Origin: Curtobacterium sp. ZW137
Lineage (GTDB): Bacteria; Actinomycetota; Actinomycetes; Actinomycetales; Microbacteriaceae
DNA length: 64,000 bases
Direction: 5' to 3'
NCBI RefSeq assembly: GCF_003762905.1
Contig: NZ_RJKS01000002.1
Coordinates: 542,039-606,038, forward strand
The position numbers were made by a program, and so were the translations under genes. A model generated the notes under the pieces. It was not told where the DNA came from. It searched no databases and saw only the letters and a program-made list of their open reading frames with translations. Below, in pieces: positions 1 to 8,213 of the stretch (positions within the stretch are counted from its first letter, which is position 1; each line of letters starts with the position of its first letter).

Positions 1-985
1 CGTAGGTGTAGTCGAACAGGGTGCTGGGGTCCGGGTGGGCGCTGTTCGCGGCGTAGTCCGCTGCCGCGGTGGCTGCAGCGATGGCGGCGGCGTCCATGGC
101 GGCGGCGGCATCGTCGTCGATGATCTCTGCGGCGATCAGCGCCGCCCGGTAGGCGGCGACCGGGTCGTGCTCGCGGAGCGCTTCCGTTTCGCTGTCGGTG
201 CGGTACTTCGCCGGGTCCACCACCGAATGGCCTTTCAAGCGTTCGGTGGTGAGTTCCAGCAGGAACGGCTCATTTCGACGCGCTGACGCGAGTGCGCGGG
301 TCATCGCTTGCTGCACGGTGACCGGGTGCAGCCCGTCGGCGCGTTCGGCGGCCATCCGGTAGGAGGCAGCGCGCTTGTACAGTTTCGGTTCCGCGGAGGC
401 GTGTTCGACGGTCGTGCCCATCCCGAGCTGGTTGTTGATGATGACGTACACGATCGGCAGATGCCACAGCGCGGCGAGGTTCAACGACTCGTGGAACGCG
501 CCGATGTTCGTCGTCCCGTCTCCGAGCGTGCACACCACGACCTCGTCGCCGCCGCGGTAGTCGATCGCGAGGGCTGCCCCGGTGGCGAGCGGGATTTGCC
601 CGCCGACGATCCCATAGCCGCCGAGGAGCCTCGCGGTGAGGTCGAACATGTGCATGGAGCCGCCCCAACCACTGGAAACCCCGTCGACGCGGCCGTACAA
701 CTCCGCCATCACCCGGTTCGGGTCGATTCCGCGGCCGATCGCGTACCCGTGCTCCCGGTAGTTGGTGAACAGGTAATCCATCGGCTGCATCGCGGTCGTG
801 ATCCCGGCGACCGCAGCCTCCTCGCCGAGATTCAGGTGGCAGTATCCACCGATCAGGGCTTGCGTGTAGGCGCGGGCGGCGCGTTCCTCGAACCGCCGCA
901 CTCGGAGCATCAAGGACAGCAGCTCAGCTTGTTGCTCTTCGGGGATGTTGTCGGGCTCTTGCGTCGGCGTTGTGCGGGAGGTCAT
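1..985 (-). CDS. pdhA: Pyruvate dehydrogenase E1 component, alpha subunit (partial, runs off window)
   Basis: The E1 alpha subunit carries out the thiamine-diphosphate-dependent decarboxylation of pyruvate in the cytoplasmic pyruvate dehydrogenase complex. About 328 codons are present and the frame is still open at base 1, so only the last residues are missing compared with the usual 330-370. The TPP/Mg site reads GDGTTNIGAFHESLN followed about 15 residues later by VIINN. The family segments TNYREHGYAIGRG and GHSVVDPAKYR are also present. The ATG at 985 follows an AAAGGAG ribosome site and overlaps the stop of the glycosylase gene as ATGA, so translation is probably coupled. A beta subunit gene would be expected just outside the window. 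The gene sits among other spare housekeeping enzymes, so this is probably a second copy; that is inference. Confidence 0.9.
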   Translation of the reverse strand, partial: MTSRTTPTQEPDNIPEEQQAELLSLMLRVRRFEERAARAYTQALIGGYCHLNLGEEAAVAGITTAMQPMDYLFTNYREHGYAIGRGIDPNRVMAELYGRVDGVSSGWGGSMHMFDLTARLLGGYGIVGGQIPLATGAALAIDYRGGDEVVVCTLGDGTTNIGAFHESLNLAALWHLPIVYVIINNQLGMGTTVEHASAEPKLYKRAASYRMAAERADGLHPVTVQQAMTRALASARRNEPFLLELTTERLKGHSVVDPAKYRTDSETEALREHDPVAAYRAALIAAEIIDDDAAAAMDAAAIAAATAAADYAANSAHPDPSTLFDYTY

Positions 986-1611
986 AACGGTCTGCTGCTC
1001 CTTTGCGCAATTGCCCATCCGACCCGTAACGCATTCACGGCGCGGAGGTGTTGTTCGGCCCGGTGCCGACCGTTGGCCGGTGAGGGGTGTGGCGCGGCGA
1101 TCACCGGTAGCACAGTCGGGGCGTCTGTCATGGTGAGGTACCGCATGACGCCGTCCAGCGCCGTGGCTCCGAAGGTGACGATCGCGGCCAGTTGCGGAAG
1201 CGAGGCAAGGAGCGTCGACAGCGCGGGGATGCTTTCCACCAGATCTGCTCGCGTGGGTCTTCTCGCGAGTTCCCACGGCACGATATTCCACCGCAGGTAC
1301 GCCGTACGCGGCAGCCCAGATTCCGCACGCGCGCGCCTGAACGCAGCCACTGTCGGGCCGGGATTGTCCTCGCTGCAGATCGCACCCGCGCCGACCGCGA
1401 TCGTGGCGGGACCGGGCGATTCCATCAGCACCAGGACCTGGGATTCGACCCCACCGGAGTGAGCGTCGAAGCCCGGCACGAATCGCCTGGTCCCATCCGG
1501 TGCGAGCCGCCACATCTCCGCCAACCCGTTCAGCGACCGAACATCCGCCGGTGCGAACGTCCGACCGGTGTCGCGCACAGCGGCGGCAGCATCACGTGGT
1601 GATCGCCGCAT
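982..1611 (-). CDS. Uracil-DNA glycosylase superfamily protein
   Basis: A 209-residue protein resembling the uracil-DNA glycosylase superfamily, which removes damaged or mispaired bases or has related nucleotide-binding roles. The core reads VLVLMESPGP near residue 60, then NPGPT, then RWNIVPW near residue 115, and ends with an AAPHPSP motif near residue 175. This order matches the glycosylase active-site and DNA-intercalation motifs. The ATG overlaps the stop of the upstream TDT transporter gene by one base (TGATG), and the stop overlaps the pdhA start. The three genes therefore form one coupled transcript. No Fe-S cysteine set is obvious. The exact substrate cannot be told from sequence. 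Confidence 0.75.
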   Translation of the reverse strand: MRRSPRDAAAAVRDTGRTFAPADVRSLNGLAEMWRLAPDGTRRFVPGFDAHSGGVESQVLVLMESPGPATIAVGAGAICSEDNPGPTVAAFRRARAESGLPRTAYLRWNIVPWELARRPTRADLVESIPALSTLLASLPQLAAIVTFGATALDGVMRYLTMTDAPTVLPVIAAPHPSPANGRHRAEQHLRAVNALRVGWAIAQRSSRPL

Positions 1612-2774
1612 CAAGCTGGCTTCGGGGGCGCGAGGAGGGTGCCGCGGATGACGGAGCCGTGGAAGGTGCGGACGGCAACAGTGATCCACGCGGCGACGAG
1701 GCCGGCGTAGTACAGGACGGCGAGGCCAGCGACGACGGTGAGTCCGGAGTGCAGGGCCAGGCCGTTCAGGCCGGTGACGCAGGTGCCGACGGGGAACGTG
1801 AACGACCACCAGGTCAGGCTGAACGGGAGGTGCTGCTTCGCGGTGCGGATGGTGATGGCGAGGGCGATGACGGTCCACAGCAGCGCGAAGCCGAGCATCG
1901 CGAACCCGTACACCAGCGCCACGACCAGCAGGGCATGCGCGGTACTCGCATCGACAACGGTGGGGGCGTTCGAGGCGAGGAGGTTCACGGCGGTGATCGA
2001 CTGCCCGACCGGCCCGAGGACGATCCACAGAGTCGGGACCATGCCGGCGGCGCCGACCTTGTGCTGCGCGAGACGGTTCCAGATCAGGGTGATCACGACC
2101 AGGGACGTGATGAGGCTGAGGCCGAAGAAGCCGTAGCAGGCCCACAGCAGCGTCTCCCGTGCCTGTCCGGCGGGGGCGTAGGACAGGAGGAGCGCTCCGG
2201 TGGAGGCGGACACCATCGGCGGGACGATCGGCATCAGCCAACCGCCGAACGCGGAGTCGGGTTTGTTCTCGTGGCGGGTGAACGCCAGGTACGGCACGAG
2301 CACTGCCGTGAGCAGTCCTCCGATGGTGCCGATGGTCCAGAGGACCCAGTCGATGGTGACGGCGGCGGGGAGGCCGATCCAGTCCTTGCCGAGCAGGATC
2401 GTGCCTGCACCGACGGTGAGAAACGCCATTGGCGGGGCGCCGTAGAAGTGCGAGATGACCGGGTGCAGGTGGTGCTTCGCCGCGGTGTCCCGGTAGCGCA
2501 CCCAATGCAGGACCGTCGCGATGGTGAGGGCGATGAGCAGGATCGCAGCGATTGCCCACACCACCGTCGCGCCAGTGCGCAGCCCTGGGAACTGCAGCGG
2601 GAGTGATGCAGCGGCGACGGCGACGATGCCGGTGCCCATGATGGATGCGAACCAGTTCGGAGTCAGGTTCGACACGATATGCCCTGGCCGATCGAGCTCT
2701 CGGAACACCGTGCGCCGCTTTGGGGCACCGTGCCGCTTGGTCGTGCTGGGTGCCGGTGCGGTCTGGGTGGTCAT
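1611..2774 (-). CDS. TDT family transporter (TehA / SLAC1-like)
   Basis: A 387-residue integral membrane protein with about ten hydrophobic segments, of the tellurite-resistance/dicarboxylate transporter (TDT) family. The family includes TehA, malate carriers, sulfite exporters and SLAC1 anion channels. The N-terminal motif NLTPNWFASIMGTGIVAVA is diagnostic. I chose the ATG at 2774 because the family domain begins about 30 residues later; an upstream in-frame ATG at 2840 adds non-homologous residues inside the promoter. The gene is transcribed divergently from a LysR regulator 71 bp away, the classical arrangement for control by that regulator. The transported anion is unknown. Its operon with pdhA might suggest an organic acid or sulfite, but that is only inference. 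Confidence 0.85.
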   Translation of the reverse strand: MTTQTAPAPSTTKRHGAPKRRTVFRELDRPGHIVSNLTPNWFASIMGTGIVAVAAASLPLQFPGLRTGATVVWAIAAILLIALTIATVLHWVRYRDTAAKHHLHPVISHFYGAPPMAFLTVGAGTILLGKDWIGLPAAVTIDWVLWTIGTIGGLLTAVLVPYLAFTRHENKPDSAFGGWLMPIVPPMVSASTGALLLSYAPAGQARETLLWACYGFFGLSLITSLVVITLIWNRLAQHKVGAAGMVPTLWIVLGPVGQSITAVNLLASNAPTVVDASTAHALLVVALVYGFAMLGFALLWTVIALAITIRTAKQHLPFSLTWWSFTFPVGTCVTGLNGLALHSGLTVVAGLAVLYYAGLVAAWITVAVRTFHGSVIRGTLLAPPKPA

Positions 2775-2845
2775 GCAGGCAGTCTGACCCCGACCTCGGG
2801 CGGGGTGGAACCACGAACTGTTTCGGGGTGGCACAATCATGGTTT

Positions 2846-3748
2846 GTGAAACGTCGTGTGACGGACCGGAAGCTGGATCTCGACACGTTGGACGTGCTGC
2901 AGCGTGTCTCGGAGTCGGGCTCGTTGTCGATGGCTGCGAGCCAGTTGGGCATCACTCAACAGGCGGTGTCAGCGCGGATTGCGGCGGCGGAGCGGATGGT
3001 CGGGGTGCAGCTGGTGGTGCGTTCCTCGTCGGGTTCGTGGCTCACCGATGCTGGGGCGACGGTGATGGAGCTTGCCGCACCGGTGTTGGATGCGGCAGCA
3101 CGATTGGAGGCAGGTGTGCATGCACTGCGGCTGCCATCGGGCACGATCACGGTTGCCGCGTCGCAAACGATCGCGGAGTTGATGTTGCCGGAGTGGTTGT
3201 TGCGCTCCCGTCGTGCGGCGCCGGAGATCAGTGTGCGCATGTTGGCGGGGAACAGCACCGACGTGATCGGGTACGTCCGCACCGGCGCCGCTGACATCGG
3301 GTTCGTTGAGGGGCCACACACGCCGGTGGATCTTCATGCGATGCCGGTTGCGGACGATGAGCTCACGGTGGTCGTTGCGGCAGAGCATCCATGGGCGTCA
3401 GCGGCGTCTGTGACGGCGGCGGATGTCGCCGCGACACCGCTGCTGGTGCGCGAGCAGGGATCGGGCACGCGCGCTGTCGTGGAAGGGTGGTTGCGTGACC
3501 AGGGGTTGACGATGGTGGAACCGGCGGCGCAGCTTGATACCACCGCGGTGATTCGCGCGAACGTTCGCTCAGGCGTGGCGCCGGCGGTGATGAGTGTCCG
3601 TTCGGTACGTGCGGATGTCGACGCTGGGGTCCTCGTGCGGGTCCCGGTCGATGGCCCATCACCGCTTCGGCGGTTTACCGCGATCTGGTCGACGCCGCCA
3701 TCAGCCGCGACCGCGGCGTTCCTGCACACCGCAACCCACCCGGTGTAG
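2846..3748 (+). CDS. LysR family transcriptional regulator
   Basis: A 300-residue LysR-type regulator of normal length. An N-terminal winged helix-turn-helix covers residues about 10-70, with the typical GSLSMAASQLGITQQAVSARI recognition region shortened here to its core SMAASQLGITQQAV. A periplasmic-binding-like effector domain covers residues about 95-300. The GTG at 2846 is preferred; a second in-frame GTG lies four codons on. The gene is divergent from the TDT-glycosylase-pdhA operon and probably controls it, using a site in the short shared promoter region 2775-2845. The effector is unknown. Confidence 0.9.
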   Translation: MKRRVTDRKLDLDTLDVLQRVSESGSLSMAASQLGITQQAVSARIAAAERMVGVQLVVRSSSGSWLTDAGATVMELAAPVLDAAARLEAGVHALRLPSGTITVAASQTIAELMLPEWLLRSRRAAPEISVRMLAGNSTDVIGYVRTGAADIGFVEGPHTPVDLHAMPVADDELTVVVAAEHPWASAASVTAADVAATPLLVREQGSGTRAVVEGWLRDQGLTMVEPAAQLDTTAVIRANVRSGVAPAVMSVRSVRADVDAGVLVRVPVDGPSPLRRFTAIWSTPPSAATAAFLHTATHPV

Positions 3749-3795
3749 TCGTCTGCTGGCGAACCGGAGCTGGCGGCCACGGCTTCGCGGGGTTG

Positions 3796-4278
3796 TCATA
3801 TTGCGCACGCGTCGTTCCATTCACGGAATGGTGTGTTGGGGTTGGAAACGTCGATGATGGCGTTCGCTGCGGATCGCGGTTCGTCTCGTTGCGTGAACGC
3901 CTGCGCGGCTCCGACATCACGGATGGGCGCGCGGACAATGCCGGTACTGGCCCAGATCGTCCAGTCCCAGAGCCCTCGAGCGGGCACTTGCAACAGTCCC
4001 CATCCGGTCACGATGAGCACGTCCGCTCCTACCGGGTCGCTGCGGAAGGGAATCGCCACATCCGCTCGTGCTCCCATCGCGGTGATGACCGAAGTGATCG
4101 TCTCGTGTTGCACGGCGTAGCCAGCTGCAGTGACCGCGTCACCGAGCGCCGTCGCAACCGCGTGCACGGCGTCGACGGAATCACCATCGACCGCGATGAT
4201 CGATCGCCGGCCGGCGTACTGCGTGCTCCACTGATGCACCACGTCGCGGTACACGCTGGCGATGGTGTGGGGGGTCAT
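3796..4278 (-). CDS. Uridine kinase-like protein without a P-loop
   Basis: A 160-residue protein that follows the layout of actinobacterial uridine kinase-like proteins. The early strand reads SIIAVDGDSVDAVHAVA, where kinases have VDGxxGSGKT, and the end reads IIDVSNPNTPFREW, matching the IDNTDP-type tail of uridine kinases. The Walker A lysine and glycines are replaced, so ATP binding by a standard P-loop is not expected. The start at 4278 has a good AAGGGAG site. It lies 38 bp downstream of a small membrane-protein gene that overlaps ctaD, so it may belong to the same transcript. The assignment to a degenerate kinase is inference from pattern only. Confidence 0.5.
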   Translation of the reverse strand: MTPHTIASVYRDVVHQWSTQYAGRRSIIAVDGDSVDAVHAVATALGDAVTAAGYAVQHETITSVITAMGARADVAIPFRSDPVGADVLIVTGWGLLQVPARGLWDWTIWASTGIVRAPIRDVGAAQAFTQRDEPRSAANAIIDVSNPNTPFREWNDACAI

Positions 4279-4316
4279 TGGTGCTCCCTTATGTGGCGGC
4301 GGGTGTCGGGGACGGA

Positions 4317-4637
4317 TCAAACGGCATGCAGCAGCGGAACGAACAGTGCTGCGGCAGCGATCAAGACGACGAGGGAGACGCCGGTGAGCAGCAGCCGCTT
4401 CTGCCGGCGGGGTTGCCCATCTGGTGCGTCGCCCCACACGCTCGCCCGGACGGTGATCTGGTGCGCATCGCCGACCAGACGGCGGATCGTCGGATCGGAC
4501 AGGTCCAACAGTCCGTTGCGGGCATTGGCCGAGATCTGCGCAGCTTCCCGCATGCTCATCGACATCCGCGACACGCTCCGATCACGTTCCGCGTCGTTGG
4601 CACTGAATCGTCTGCGAGACCGACTCGTCCGTTGCAT
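4317..4637 (-). CDS. Small membrane protein coupled to ctaD
   Basis: A 106-residue protein of unknown family. It has a basic, polar N-terminal part of about 80 residues and one clear transmembrane helix at the C-terminus (LLLTGVSLVVLIAAAALFV). This arrangement suggests a tail-anchored protein with its bulk in the cytoplasm. The ATG overlaps the ctaD stop by one base (TGATG), so it is translationally coupled to the oxidase subunit. It may assist or modulate this oxidase, but no family motif supports a specific role. Confidence 0.6.
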   Translation of the reverse strand: MQRTSRSRRRFSANDAERDRSVSRMSMSMREAAQISANARNGLLDLSDPTIRRLVGDAHQITVRASVWGDAPDGQPRRQKRLLLTGVSLVVLIAAAALFVPLLHAV

Positions 4638-6394
4638 CAGAACGTCTGCCCGTTCTCGTCGCCAACCTGCTTGACAGAATTGCCATGCACCACGGGGCCA
4701 TCCGGAGCATCTGTGAATGGGCCGCGCCCGATCGGGATGCCAGCCTCAGGGTGATTCAGGTCGAACGCCGGGGACTCCGACCGGATCCTGGGGATCGAGG
4801 TGAAGTTGTGTCGCGGCACCGGACACTGGGTTGCCCACTCGAGGGAGCGACCGTACCCCCATGGGTCATTGACCTGCACCTTGGGTGCCTTCCGAGCCGT
4901 GATGTAGATATTGAACAGGAATGGCAGGAATGAGATCCCGAGCAGTATCGACCCGATCGTGGAGACCTGGTTCAGCCAGGTGAACCCGTCCTGCGGCAAG
5001 TAGGTCGCGTAACGGCGGGGCATGCCGATCACGCCGAGCCAGTGCTGCACGAGGAACGTGGTGTGGAACCCGAGGAACAGTAACCAGAAGTGGATCTTGC
5101 CGAGCCGTTCGTTGAGCATCTTCCCGGTCCACTTCGGCCACCAGAAGTAGAAACCGCCGAACATTGCAAACACGACGGTGCCGAACACGACGTAGTGGAA
5201 GTGGGCGACGACGAAGTAGCTGTCGGAGAGGTGGAAGTCCAACGGCGGAGACGACAGGATCACGCCGGTAAGGCCACCAAAGGTGAAGGTAATGAGAAAC
5301 CCGACAGCCCAGAGCATCGGTGTTTCGAATGTCACCGAGCCGCGCCACATGGTGCCGATCCAGTTGAAGATCTTCACCCCGGTCGGGACTGCGATCAGCA
5401 TCGTCATCAGTGAGAAGAACGGCAGCAGGACGCTGCCGGTGACGTACATGTGGTGTGCCCACACGGTCACCGACAAGGCTCCGATAGAGATGGTGGCGTA
5501 AATCAGTGTCTTGTAGCCGAAAATCGGCTTTCGGCTGAACACGGGCATGATCTCGGAGATGATGCCGAAGAACGGCAACGCGATGATGTACACCTCGGGG
5601 TGCCCGAAGAACCAGAACATGTGCTGCCACAGCAGCGCTCCACCGTTGGCGGGATTGAAGATCTGCGCGTCGAAGACACGGTCGAGGCCGAGGCCGAAGA
5701 GGGCAGCGGCCAATACCGGGAACGCGATCAGTACCAGCAGCGCAGTTACCAGGACGGTCCAGGAGAAGATCGACATGCGGAACATCGTCATGCCGGGGGC
5801 ACGCATGCAGATGATGGTGGTGATGAAGTTGACCGACCCGAGGATTGATGCGAATCCGACGAGGATGAGCCCGAACACCCACAGGGTGCCACCGAGGCCT
5901 GGCGTGAAGGTCGTGTCCGACAGTGGCGCGTACGCGGTCCACCCGAACGATGCTGCACCCTGCGGAGTCAGGAAACCGCCCACAGTGATGAGGCCGCCGA
6001 ACAGGTAGATCCAGTACGAAAAGGCGTTCAGTCGGGGAAACGCGACATCCGGCGCGCCGAGGTGCAGCGGCATGATCGCGTTCGCAAAACCCGAGAACAA
6101 CGGTGTCGCGAACAGCAGCAGCATGATCGTGCCGTGCATGGTGAACAGTTGGTTGTACTGCTCCTTTGTCGCCACGATTTGGAGGCCCGGTTCGAACAGT
6201 TGCGCGCGGATCACGAGGGCCATGACGCCGGCGAGGAGGAAGAACATGAATGAGGTCATCATGTATAGGTAGCCGATGACTTTGTGGTCGGTGGAGGTGA
6301 TCCACCGGACAATGATGTTTCCTTTTGCGCCGGTCCGGGGCGCATCGAACACGGGCACCCCGGTGTCGGTGGTGCGCGGGGTTGTGGCGGTCAT
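4637..6394 (-). CDS. ctaD: Cytochrome c oxidase subunit I (aa3 type)
   Basis: A 585-residue heme-copper oxidase subunit I with about twelve membrane helices. All diagnostic ligands are present: the heme a histidine in FTMHGTIM, the CuB histidine and cross-linked tyrosine in GHPEVY, the paired CuB histidines in AHHMYVTG, and the heme histidines in [11 protein letters not shown]-channel residues in [11 protein letters not shown] and LNAFSYW are also present. The protein would reduce oxygen to water at the plasma membrane. The start has a GAAAGG site. No subunit II, III or IV genes lie next to it, unlike the usual ctaC-ctaD-ctaE/F cluster, so this is probably an accessory copy that borrows subunits encoded elsewhere. 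Confidence 0.95.
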   Translation of the reverse strand: MTATTPRTTDTGVPVFDAPRTGAKGNIIVRWITSTDHKVIGYLYMMTSFMFFLLAGVMALVIRAQLFEPGLQIVATKEQYNQLFTMHGTIMLLLFATPLFSGFANAIMPLHLGAPDVAFPRLNAFSYWIYLFGGLITVGGFLTPQGAASFGWTAYAPLSDTTFTPGLGGTLWVFGLILVGFASILGSVNFITTIICMRAPGMTMFRMSIFSWTVLVTALLVLIAFPVLAAALFGLGLDRVFDAQIFNPANGGALLWQHMFWFFGHPEVYIIALPFFGIISEIMPVFSRKPIFGYKTLIYATISIGALSVTVWAHHMYVTGSVLLPFFSLMTMLIAVPTGVKIFNWIGTMWRGSVTFETPMLWAVGFLITFTFGGLTGVILSSPPLDFHLSDSYFVVAHFHYVVFGTVVFAMFGGFYFWWPKWTGKMLNERLGKIHFWLLFLGFHTTFLVQHWLGVIGMPRRYATYLPQDGFTWLNQVSTIGSILLGISFLPFLFNIYITARKAPKVQVNDPWGYGRSLEWATQCPVPRHNFTSIPRIRSESPAFDLNHPEAGIPIGRGPFTDAPDGPVVHGNSVKQVGDENGQTF

Positions 6395-6478
6395 GAGCTG
6401 CCTTTCGACATGCAGTGCAGAGACTGGTTGGGCGAATTCTGCCGGCTCGCTGGGGTCACACGAATAGGACGGCAGCGA

Positions 6479-6697
6479 TCAGGCACGCACTGGGGCTGGC
6501 ATGAGCCCAGCAGCGCTAGCAGGCTGGCGGTGACGCACCCGGGTCGTGGCATGTGACTGCACCACCTGCTCAGCTTCGGTGACGACGTCGGCGACTGCCT
6601 GGTCGTGCATGTCGAATGCATCCGTCGCGACGTAACACCGGCTGCGAGCCGTTCCGTTGAGCGGTCCACCCGAACGTTGATTGGGGCGCATCAGCAT
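6479..6697 (-). CDS. Hypothetical small protein
   Basis: A 72-residue ORF with no recognised domain. The support is indirect. It has a good AGGAG site 4-5 bases before the ATG at 6697, with a second ATG two codons later at a more usual distance. Third codon positions are GC-rich. It sits just upstream of ctaD on the same strand, 84 bp away. The sequence contains VATDAFDMHDQAVADVVTEA, an acidic helical stretch. It could equally be leader sequence of the ctaD transcript. Confidence 0.35.
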   Translation of the reverse strand: MLMRPNQRSGGPLNGTARSRCYVATDAFDMHDQAVADVVTEAEQVVQSHATTRVRHRQPASAAGLMPAPVRA

Positions 6698-6847
6698 GGC
6701 TCTCCTGTTCGTGGAAGCGTTCCTGCCGATCTTCCTCGCCGCTCGGGCGGTCGGCAACGGAGATTCGGTTGTGACCACACAACGGCGTGTTGTGTGCGGC
6801 GGCGGTTGCGACGCGCAGCGGGCGACTTCCATGCCACCGAGCATCAT

Positions 6848-6881
6848 CGGCACGGTGCACTGGTCGGCACGGTGCACTGGT
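6848..6881. repeat. Tandem 17-bp direct repeat, candidate regulator site
   Basis: The unit CGGCACGGTGCACTGGT occurs twice head to tail at 6848-6864 and 6865-6881. Each unit contains the palindrome GGTGCAC or GTGCAC. It lies in the 315-bp gap 6698-7012 between the FetB-like permease gene and the small ORF before ctaD, upstream of the latter. Position and palindromic core suggest a regulator site for the ctaD unit. No other structure was seen in this gap. Confidence 0.4.
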
Positions 6882-7012
6882 CCGTGTCGTGGTGTCAGCT
6901 CGGCGGAACCGGGCCGGGGTTCACTCGAGCGAACCTGCGTCGGGAGGAAGGGGCGGCGGCGGACTGAGTTTCCTCTGTGCCGGCTGCCGGTGCCGCGCGG
7001 GATTTCCGGGTG

Positions 7013-7762
7013 TCAGCGTGGTCGCGTGGGGCGGGTTGCAACGGGAGCGAGCCAGGCGGTGAGTGCGGTGGCCACGATGCTGCCAGCGCCGATGATGACG
7101 GCGAGGACGACGATCTGGAATCGTCCGGCCTCGATGGGCGAAACCCCACCGAAGACCGCGCCGACGAACGCTCCGGGAAGCGTGACCAGCCCGGTCGTTT
7201 TCGTCTGGTCCACTGTTGGCACCAATGCTGCGCCGATCGCTCGGCGGACCTGGTCGACGGTGGCCTGCCGTGGCTGCGCTCCAAGGGCGAGCCACCCTTC
7301 GACTTCGTCCCATCGGTCATCGACGAGTTCGACGAATCGCCTTCCGGATAAGGTCGAGATCGTCATTGTGTTCCCGATCACGATGCCTCCGATCGCGAGA
7401 ACGTATCGCGGGGTGAGCGCGATGGCCCCGGTTCCGAAGACGAGTACGCCGGCGACCATGATTCCTGCAGCCATGCACGTCGCGACTGGGACAATGCGAG
7501 CGCGGAGCGTGCCGAGCCGTCGAGCTGAGGTAATGGCCGCGACCGTGAACATCACCAAGAGCGCGATGGTGATCAGCGCCGGCGAGCGGATGATCCCTGT
7601 CAGCAGCACGCTGATCGCAGCCAACTGCAACACCCCCCGCCCAACTGCGAATGCTGGAGCCCACGGTGAGGGTGCGCGCACTGCCAGCAACACCGCCGCC
7701 GTAACACCGACGAGAGTGACCACGCCGACGAGAGTGCGGACGGCTTCATCGGAATTGATCAA
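7013..7762 (-). CDS. fetB: UPF0014 / FetB-like ABC transporter permease
   Basis: A 249-residue polytopic membrane protein of the UPF0014 family, the permease partner of FetA in the iron exporter studied in Escherichia coli. The middle of the protein has the family segments YVLAIGGIVIGNTM and GRRFVELVDDRWDEVEGWLALGA, followed by PTVDQTKTTGLVTLPGAFVG. The TTG at 7762 is chosen because a GGAAGGAG site precedes it and because 249 residues is the family size; the frame is open further upstream without homology. No FetA-type ATPase gene is adjacent, so its partner must be elsewhere. Export of iron or of another metal is inferred from the family. Confidence 0.8.
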   Translation of the reverse strand: MINSDEAVRTLVGVVTLVGVTAAVLLAVRAPSPWAPAFAVGRGVLQLAAISVLLTGIIRSPALITIALLVMFTVAAITSARRLGTLRARIVPVATCMAAGIMVAGVLVFGTGAIALTPRYVLAIGGIVIGNTMTISTLSGRRFVELVDDRWDEVEGWLALGAQPRQATVDQVRRAIGAALVPTVDQTKTTGLVTLPGAFVGAVFGGVSPIEAGRFQIVVLAVIIGAGSIVATALTAWLAPVATRPTRPR

Positions 7763-7928
7763 CTCGCTCCTTCCACCGGCGGCCGCCACGCGCTCAGGTT
7801 GCAGGCGTACCCAGATCGGGAAGAAAAGAAGGTGTGTCCGGCCAAGGCGCGCGTCCCCTTGCCCTCGGGCAGGACCGCCCGCCTGAGCATCGTTGATTCG
7901 GTCCGCCGGATCGCCGGGAGCATGCCGA

Positions 7929-8207
7929 CTATTGGTCACCGCCCTGTCTGCCAAAGTCGACGAGAAAGATGAAGATGCGTTGCCCATCACGCATCTCGTG
8001 CGTCATCTCCCGGATCGTACCGATCTGACCATCGCGCGTGAGCGCCTGCTGCAGCGCCGGGACCTGCACAAGATGGTTCACGTCTACGTCGAACCACTCC
8101 ACATGGTGCGCGTCAACATCGGATGCCATCCAGTCATCTGCTGGTGCGCTTCGGTCCCACCCGTACTGATGCGTCTCCACTGGAGACCATTTCACGATGC
8201 GCTGCAT
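7929..8207 (-). CDS. Hypothetical protein downstream of enolase
   Basis: A 92-residue acidic protein with no family I recognise. It has no signal peptide or membrane segment. It is rich in His, Trp and Asp in its first half (SDVDAHHVEWFDVDVNHLVQ) and ends in a hydrophobic beta-like stretch RIFIFLVDFG. It starts 6 bp after the enolase stop on the same strand and is probably the last gene of the fluoride-type operon. Good third-position GC supports coding. Confidence 0.55.
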   Translation of the reverse strand: MQRIVKWSPVETHQYGWDRSAPADDWMASDVDAHHVEWFDVDVNHLVQVPALQQALTRDGQIGTIREMTHEMRDGQRIFIFLVDFGRQGGDQ

Positions 8208-8213
8208 TGTCGC

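Noticed and set aside
308..1462. Long plus-strand frame over pdhA and the glycosylase
   Set aside because: It is the antisense of two genes with strong motifs and has no ribosome site or family signal.
982..2955. 657-codon open frame spanning the TDT gene and the glycosylase
   Set aside because: The part over the TDT gene is Arg/Pro/His-rich and out of frame with its clear membrane protein. Only the last 209 codons match a family.
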